From positions 267,501-331,500 of the forward strand of contig JAFEUB010000333.1 of assembly GCA_024529925.1 (NCBI GenBank): a DNA stretch of 64,000 nt. Reading direction: 5' to 3'. Made by a program: the position numbers and the translations under genes. The notes under the pieces are model-generated. The model was not told the origin of the DNA. It saw only the letters and a list, made by a program, of their open reading frames with translations, and ran no database searches. Below, piece after piece: positions 60,701-64,000 of this stretch. This DNA comes from Ophthalmolycus amberensis. Taxonomy: Eukaryota; Chordata; Actinopteri; Perciformes; Zoarcidae. Every line of letters starts with the position of its first letter. Position 1 is the first letter of the stretch.

Positions 60701-63241
60701 AGTTCATAGTTCACTGCTGTTTTTCTACTTCTATCACAGATGGGCAAAGAAAAGAAAGACGCCCATCAACTTAGTCCCAAGGTATGTATTTTAACACGCT
60801 TTGCACCGCAAAGACTCGATGCAGCGGTTTCATGTCGACGTAGTGGAAGCAGTCGGGACGGAAGATGGACGAGGACAAACAGCCGAGTCCTGAGTGGTAC
60901 TGTGTCTTTCACTGAGTGGAGCAGAGGTAACTCCCACCCTTTGGTATTCAGTAACACGCCCTCGCGTTGTCCTTCCCTCCCTGGTGTCCTTCCTTTGTCC
61001 TGTCTGGTCCTCCCAGGGCCGCGGTGGAGAAGCCTAAGGGCCCGAGCAGACGCAGCTCCCGGGCAGAGAAGGAGGTGGAGGAGGAGCTGGTAGCAGACAG
61101 CGGCGTCAGGAAGCGATCGGCCAGGCCTGGAACCAGCGCTGCTGTTAAAGGTGACTAACACACAAGCACCGTGTAAAGGAAAAGGTAGATTACCGCACTT
61201 TCCGGACTATAGAGCGCACCGGTATATAGGCCGCACCTGGTGATTCTTAAAAGAAAAAAGAATTTGTACACTAGATAAGCCGCACCTGGTCTATAAGCCG
61301 CAGGTGTCCCCGTTGAACAGCAAGATGCTTTTAACAGTACTACAGTTGTCTTCTTCTCTGAACATCATAACATGTCGCTAGCTTCTAAGCTAATTTTAAC
61401 ATTACGGCCAATGGGGAAATGCTAACCGCGATTAGCATTAGCGAATATAATATATATTCGTACATCTTTTCATGCAGACATACTTACAGACTAAGGTCTC
61501 TCAAGGCTACCAAACGGAAGAAGTAAAACGAAGCAGCGTGTCTTCTCATTAGAATCTAAAAGCAACGAGGCAATAACTGTTGTTGCTCGTAGCTCGTAGC
61601 TTCTGAATACCGTAGCTGTTGTGCTAGCAGCTAGCAGAGCTACGAGCAACAACAGGACTCAGGACAGCAGAGTTATATTGCAAACCAAGATGATTTATTT
61701 CTCTCACTCAAAAACACGCACACAAAAACACGCAATAACTGTTGTTGCTCGTAGCTCGTAGCTCTGCTAGCTCCTAGCACAACAGCTACGGTATTCCGTA
61801 GTCTGTAATGCAAGTATGTCTGCATGAAAAGATGTACAAAGATATATTATATATTCGCTAATGCTAATCGCGGTTAGCATTTCCCCATTGGCGGTAATGT
61901 TAAAATTAGCTTAGAAGCTAGCGAGTCGGACATGTACTGTTAAAAGCATCTTGCCGTTCAACCTTTTTTGTTAACAGTCCTAGTGAGAGGTAGGTCAAAG
62001 GTACTTCATCCATATTGTAGCGACCCTGTCAGTAACAGCTGGTAGCAGAGGGGTTGCTGGTAGCAACTGTTCTGTGTCGGGAGCTAGTAAATGTTGTGTT
62101 AGACCGGAACCGGAAGTTGCGGTTGTTGTTGTGGCGGAGAAAAGCTACGGAAAAATCCGTATATAAATCGCACCGGACTATAAGCCGACGCCTCAAAGCG
62201 TGGGGTAAAAAGTAGCGGCTTATAGTCCGAAAAGTACGGTATCTATCACTGCACATGGCGAGGGATGGGCAATATATCGATACATAGATTTAGTGATGTC
62301 AATGTCTGAAGATAGTCACGTTCTTTTGGTTCTGATATTTGTCTTTACCCACTTAGTAGTTATATCCACAGTACTGATGATTATTAATAAACAATCTCTG
62401 AAAGCTACAATAATCAACCTCCCAACAGAGAGCTGCAGGAATGAGTCCTAAAACCAGGAAGTGACTCAGCATTTTTACAATTCCTGTTCCTTCGTCTCCA
62501 AGTCGATGTGTGTTTTTAATGGTTTTGTTAGACGTCTGAAATAAAGTGTTCAACACAAGCTGAAGAGATTTTAACGTTTAGTTCTCTGATATAAAACATG
62601 TCGGTGAATCTTAAAAAGAGTCTAAATGAGACGACTAAACGAAGTCAAAGCTTCATGTCTTTAACCTGCATTCTCTCTAGTGTCCACCAGGGGGCGACTC
62701 CTCTGGTTGTATAGAAGTCTATGAGAAAATGACTCTACGTCTCTCTTGATTTATTACCTCAGTAAACATTGTAAACATGAGTTTATGGTCTCAATCTCTA
62801 GTTTCAAGTCTTCTTCAATACAGCATGATGTTCATTTAGTACATTATGGTCCATTTAGAGTCACACAGACCATAAAGCAGGGGATGCTTTAGGGCGGGGC
62901 TACACGGTGATTGACAGGTCTCTGTCTCTACGTCACTCCTCTGAAGTCCAAACATGGTCACTTCCTGTTCACCGGTTGCAAAAAACACCAACATGGTGAC
63001 GGCCGTATTCCAAGATGGCTGAACTCGAGGCTTCTAAACATCAGTCCACAAACCAATTGATGATGTCACAACGACTACGTCCACTTCGTATATACAGTCT
63101 AAGGTAGCGAGGTAGACCCTATGTCTTCTCACATATCGAACACAGGCCCCGCCCTGTTCCTGTTTCTCTGACACGTTTCTCTTCTTCTCAACAGAAACTG
63201 GAGCGAGCCCCACGCAGGCCAAACGAAGGAAGTCTAAATAG
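49037..63241 (+). CDS. ncoa6: Nuclear receptor coactivator 6 (NCOA6/ASC-2), four frame breaks
   Basis: Sixteen coding exons: 49037-49307, 49384-49539, 49663-49785, 49913-50035, 50143-50982, 51119-51250, 52178-53468, 53581-53700, 53824-54204, 54890-55132, 55237-58227, 58829-58882, 58985-59015, 60740-60781, 61017-61150, 63195-63241. About 2,320 aa if four single extra bases are discounted (human 2,063). The conserved N-terminus includes FIAFQGNMEDEDF, EPWNSVRVTFNIPRDAAERL and DLGILSVQIEGEGAI. Gln-rich blocks dominate exons 5, 7 and 9. LXXLL box 1 is LVNLL at 53308-53322, inside a near-invariant SPLLVNLLQSDIS, followed by a KPKKKKPARKKKP basic patch. LXXLL box 2 is LNQLL at 56440-56454. SRPKTPNRASPRPY, EPSEINLSPERLNASIAGLFPP and GLNPTTLKAIGQAP match the family closely. 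The C-terminus ends in AKRRKSK. Known role: scaffold of the ASCOM KMT2C/D histone H3K4 methyltransferase complex, binding liganded nuclear receptors through LXXLL box 1. The frame breaks lie at about 53670, 53982, 57299 and 57631-57648. Splice sites are intact, which favours sequence error over a dead gene. Confidence 0.95.
51983..52063 (-). repeat. Interspersed repeat family E, copy 2 (end only), in ncoa6
   Basis: Reverse-oriented terminal piece: catagttatgaatattatattcc, then ctgccaattaatccccctaa and gttccctttaa. It matches the start of the copy at 60159. It lies in the intron before coding exon 7. Confidence 0.75.
53308..53322 (+). other. ncoa6: LXXLL nuclear-receptor box 1 of ncoa6
   Basis: Codes for LVNLL within a strongly conserved SPLLVNLLQSDIS context. 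In mammals this is the box that contacts the AF-2 surface of liganded RAR, TR, LXR and ER. Conservation here, in exon 7 upstream of every frame break, implies the receptor-binding function is kept. Confidence 0.9.
53670..53672 (+). other. ncoa6: ncoa6 frame break 1 (extra A, coding exon 8)
   Basis: Upstream the exon reads GEQSLGLDNSRPE. Downstream the family sequence LPEFANRPAG resumes one base later, across an AAA run. One surplus A explains the shift, and without it the exon 8-9 splice phase is correct. Confidence 0.85.
53980..53984 (+). other. ncoa6: ncoa6 frame break 2 (extra base near 53982, coding exon 9)
   Basis: The Gln-rich frame (MQFMQQQ...) turns into Thr/Asn/Ala-rich nonsense after 53982 while a Gln-rich frame opens one base later and runs to the donor at 54204 in the phase demanded by exon 10. 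A single surplus G in a caacaaGcaacaa context accounts for it. Confidence 0.8.
54676..54704. repeat. (CA)n microsatellite in ncoa6 intron
   Basis: Uninterrupted CA run in the intron between coding exons 9 and 10. The surrounding 54205-54889 otherwise shows nothing I can name. Confidence 0.85.
56440..56454 (+). other. ncoa6: LXXLL nuclear-receptor box 2 of ncoa6
   Basis: Codes for LNQLL in the context APTSLNQLLDNSG, matching the second box of mammalian NCOA6 (SLSQLLDNSG). In mammals this box has narrow receptor specificity, reported for LXR. It lies after frame breaks 1 and 2, so its conservation argues that the downstream exon is still under selection. Confidence 0.88.
57299..57302 (+). other. 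ncoa6: ncoa6 frame break 3 (extra C, coding exon 11)
   Basis: Reading shifts by +1 at a CCCC run. The frame before would stop at 57330 (TAG), while the frame after continues as a Ser/Thr/Pro-rich segment of the type expected here. Confidence 0.75.
57631..57650 (+). other. ncoa6: ncoa6 frame break 4 (extra base, coding exon 11)
   Basis: The segment ending KSPMSPS runs into a stop at 57659-57661. One base later the frame opens as QVKGKPAQ and continues to the donor at 58227 in the phase required by the next four exons. The mammalian counterpart here is SPVSSSKGKGK. The surplus base lies somewhere in 57631-57648. Confidence 0.75.
58563..58615 (+). repeat. Interspersed repeat family A, copy 6 (end fragment), in ncoa6
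   Basis: Only the gtgcattctctctactgacc, then cagggggcgagtcctctggttg end remains, in the intron between coding exons 11 and 12. Confidence 0.75.
58805..58828 (+). other. ncoa6: 22-C homopolymer forming the polypyrimidine tract of an ncoa6 acceptor
   Basis: Twenty-two consecutive C residues (58805-58826) run straight into the AG of the coding exon 12 acceptor, which is itself a CAGCAG tandem (AG at 58827-58828 and 58830-58831). Either AG keeps the frame, adding or dropping one Ala. Confidence 0.85.
59080..59971. mobile_element. PIF/Harbinger-like non-autonomous DNA transposon in ncoa6
   Basis: Two perfect 37-bp terminal inverted repeats begin TGCTGCGTTCACACCGG at 59080 and end at 59971, flanked by TTA on both sides (59077-59079 and 59972-59974). 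A TTA target duplication is the Harbinger signature. The 892-bp interior has a weak minus-strand frame but no transposase catalytic domain that I recognise. Identical ends suggest a young insertion. Confidence 0.85.
60159..60290 (+). repeat. Interspersed repeat family E, copy 3 (5' part), in ncoa6
   Basis: Starts TTAAAGGAACCGTG, then acatttaggggttaattggc, agatattgga and ttataatcacc..aaactcagaatcg. It is the better preserved 5' end of the family at 27474-27801. It breaks off into a GGAGGACAGGAGG purine-rich minisatellite at about 60310-60425. Confidence 0.75.
61191..62241. mobile_element. 1-kb foldback DNA transposon in ncoa6 intron
   Basis: Outer ends are inverted: taccgcactttccggactat at 61191 and its counterpart (tagtccgaaaagtacggta) ending at 62241, with TA at each edge. 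Subterminal arms are also inverted over about 190 bases: 61318-61495 pairs with 61800-61965 (agctaattttaacattac, ggggaaatgctaaccgcgat, catgcagacatactt and their complements). A central inverted pair at about 61580-61660 and 61738-61795 (gttgttgctcgtagctcgta) makes nearly the whole element palindromic. No transposase. The TA edges fit Tc1/mariner-type insertion, but the superfamily is not proven. Confidence 0.85.
62655..63105 (+). repeat. Interspersed repeat family A, copy 7 (full length), in ncoa6
   Basis: The best preserved forward copy. It begins cctgcattctctctagtgtc, with gagtttatggtctcaatctc and cagcatgatgttcat in the middle, gggcggggctacac near 62895, then a segment with cctctgaagtccaaacatgg and ccaagatggc, ending at cgactacgtccacttcgtat. 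It lies about 90 bases before the last coding exon. Confidence 0.88.
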
Positions 63242-63625
63242 ACACAACCAGCGTTGTGTGAAGCCTGTGAACCGTACTGTAAATGTTTCTCTGTGAATCC
63301 GTTCCTCTGCCCCCCACTCCCCCTAGATTATGAACTCTTCAGTGGAGGAAGAAACCAATGTACAGATTGTGTTTTAAAATAATTATTGTCCACGCTTATC
63401 ATGTGAGATTGTAGTTAGTGTGTGCAATACGGTATGTGTTTTCTGTTTGTTTTATATATATATTGAATGCTGGATTAATCACGTGAAGACTGACGATGGA
63501 GCTTGTCATGATTGTATAATTATGTTGTAAAACTGAATTAAATTTTCTACTGCTTTTTGTCCTGTGACTGTTGAACTGAGTCTAATTCTTGTAAGAACTG
63601 AATTAAAGTACAATTAATGAGCATA
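63242..63625 (+). other. ncoa6: ncoa6 3' UTR
   Basis: Follows the TAG at 63239-63241. ATTAAA poly(A) signals lie at 63537-63542 and 63602-63607, giving a 3' UTR of roughly 320-380 bases. The next promoter-like region begins within 200 bases. Confidence 0.65.
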
Positions 63626-63779
63626 AATAGTGTTAAATGAAGCAGGAAGAACGATGCTCCAGGTGATGTCCTTTATGGATGTAATATATAAAATATATGA
63701 AAAGTAGTGTAACTGTAACGCAGAGTATCCACACCTGACTTGGTATTTTGGTTCAGGTAGGCACCACGCAGAGTATTTT

Positions 63780-63948
63780 CCTGTGTCAGTGTGAGCATGC
63801 GCAGTGTGCAGACGCTGGGACTCCATTCGGCAGAGGTTTCCCTGAGCCTCTGCATCCCGAACAGCTGTCCGCTGTGATAATAACTTCACCGGCTCTGCAC
63901 ACAAACACCCCGACCATGAGCGCAGATCATGCACACGGGAACTCGCAG
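63780..63948 (+). other. Possible promoter and first exon of the next gene (partial)
   Basis: An NRF1-like GCATGCGCA lies at 63795-63803. About 110 bases on, an ATG at 63916 opens an 11-codon frame (MSADHAHGNSQ) that ends at a good donor, CGCAG|GTAACC (GT at 63949-63950). This looks like a first coding exon running off the window. I do not recognise the product. Without the next exon it remains a guess. Confidence 0.35.
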
Positions 63949-64000
63949 GTAACCATGTAGTCAATAAATCATATTTATGTTAATCAGCTTTGTGTTCATT

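Overview
The window is nuclear DNA from a ray-finned fish, most likely a percomorph teleost. Coding exons are short and separated by GT-AG introns. CA/TG microsatellites are abundant, an L2-type LINE with the usual fish 3' tail is present, and many short non-autonomous DNA transposons recur on both strands. The four recognisable protein genes are vertebrate single-family genes. Three of them (tp53inp2, ggt7, ncoa6) are also close neighbours in mammals (human 20q11 region, from memory). There is no prokaryotic, viral or CRISPR-like content.

Layout. 1-9.3 kb: gene-free, with repeat fragments and three long alternating CA/TG tracts. 9.3-11.7 kb: snai1 on the minus strand, three coding exons, 266 aa, with a TATA-type promoter near 11.63 kb and E-boxes upstream. 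11.7-25 kb: gene desert holding one intact tRNA-Ala(TGC) gene, a 5'-truncated L2 LINE ending in a 34-copy TTGCC array, minisatellites and several inverted-repeat elements. 25.1-36.7 kb: tp53inp2 on the plus strand, with a probable CCAAT/GC/TATA promoter, non-coding 5' exon, three coding exons (320 aa) and a long 3' UTR. 38.4-47.3 kb: ggt7 on the plus strand, 15 coding exons, 684 aa, all splice phases consistent. 48.4-63.6 kb: ncoa6 on the plus strand, 16 coding exons, about 2,320 aa once four single-base frame breaks are discounted. 63.8-64 kb: possible first exon of a further plus-strand gene running off the window.

Functionally these are ordinary vertebrate regulators: an EMT zinc-finger repressor (Snai1), an autophagy/nuclear-receptor cofactor (Tp53inp2), a gamma-glutamyltransferase-like membrane protein (Ggt7) and a nuclear-receptor coactivator scaffold (Ncoa6). 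They share a neighbourhood, not an operon.

Most worth checking: (1) Ggt7 has Ala where active gamma-glutamyltransferases have the catalytic threonine, with other substrate residues changed, so it looks like a pseudoenzyme; (2) ncoa6 carries four +1 indels while the other three genes are clean; (3) at least five short repeat families seed introns and intergenic DNA, including a Harbinger-like insertion with perfect 37-bp ends and a 1-kb foldback element, both inside ncoa6; (4) a pentanucleotide array that grew from a LINE tail. I see no convincing evidence of a wholly new biological system here.
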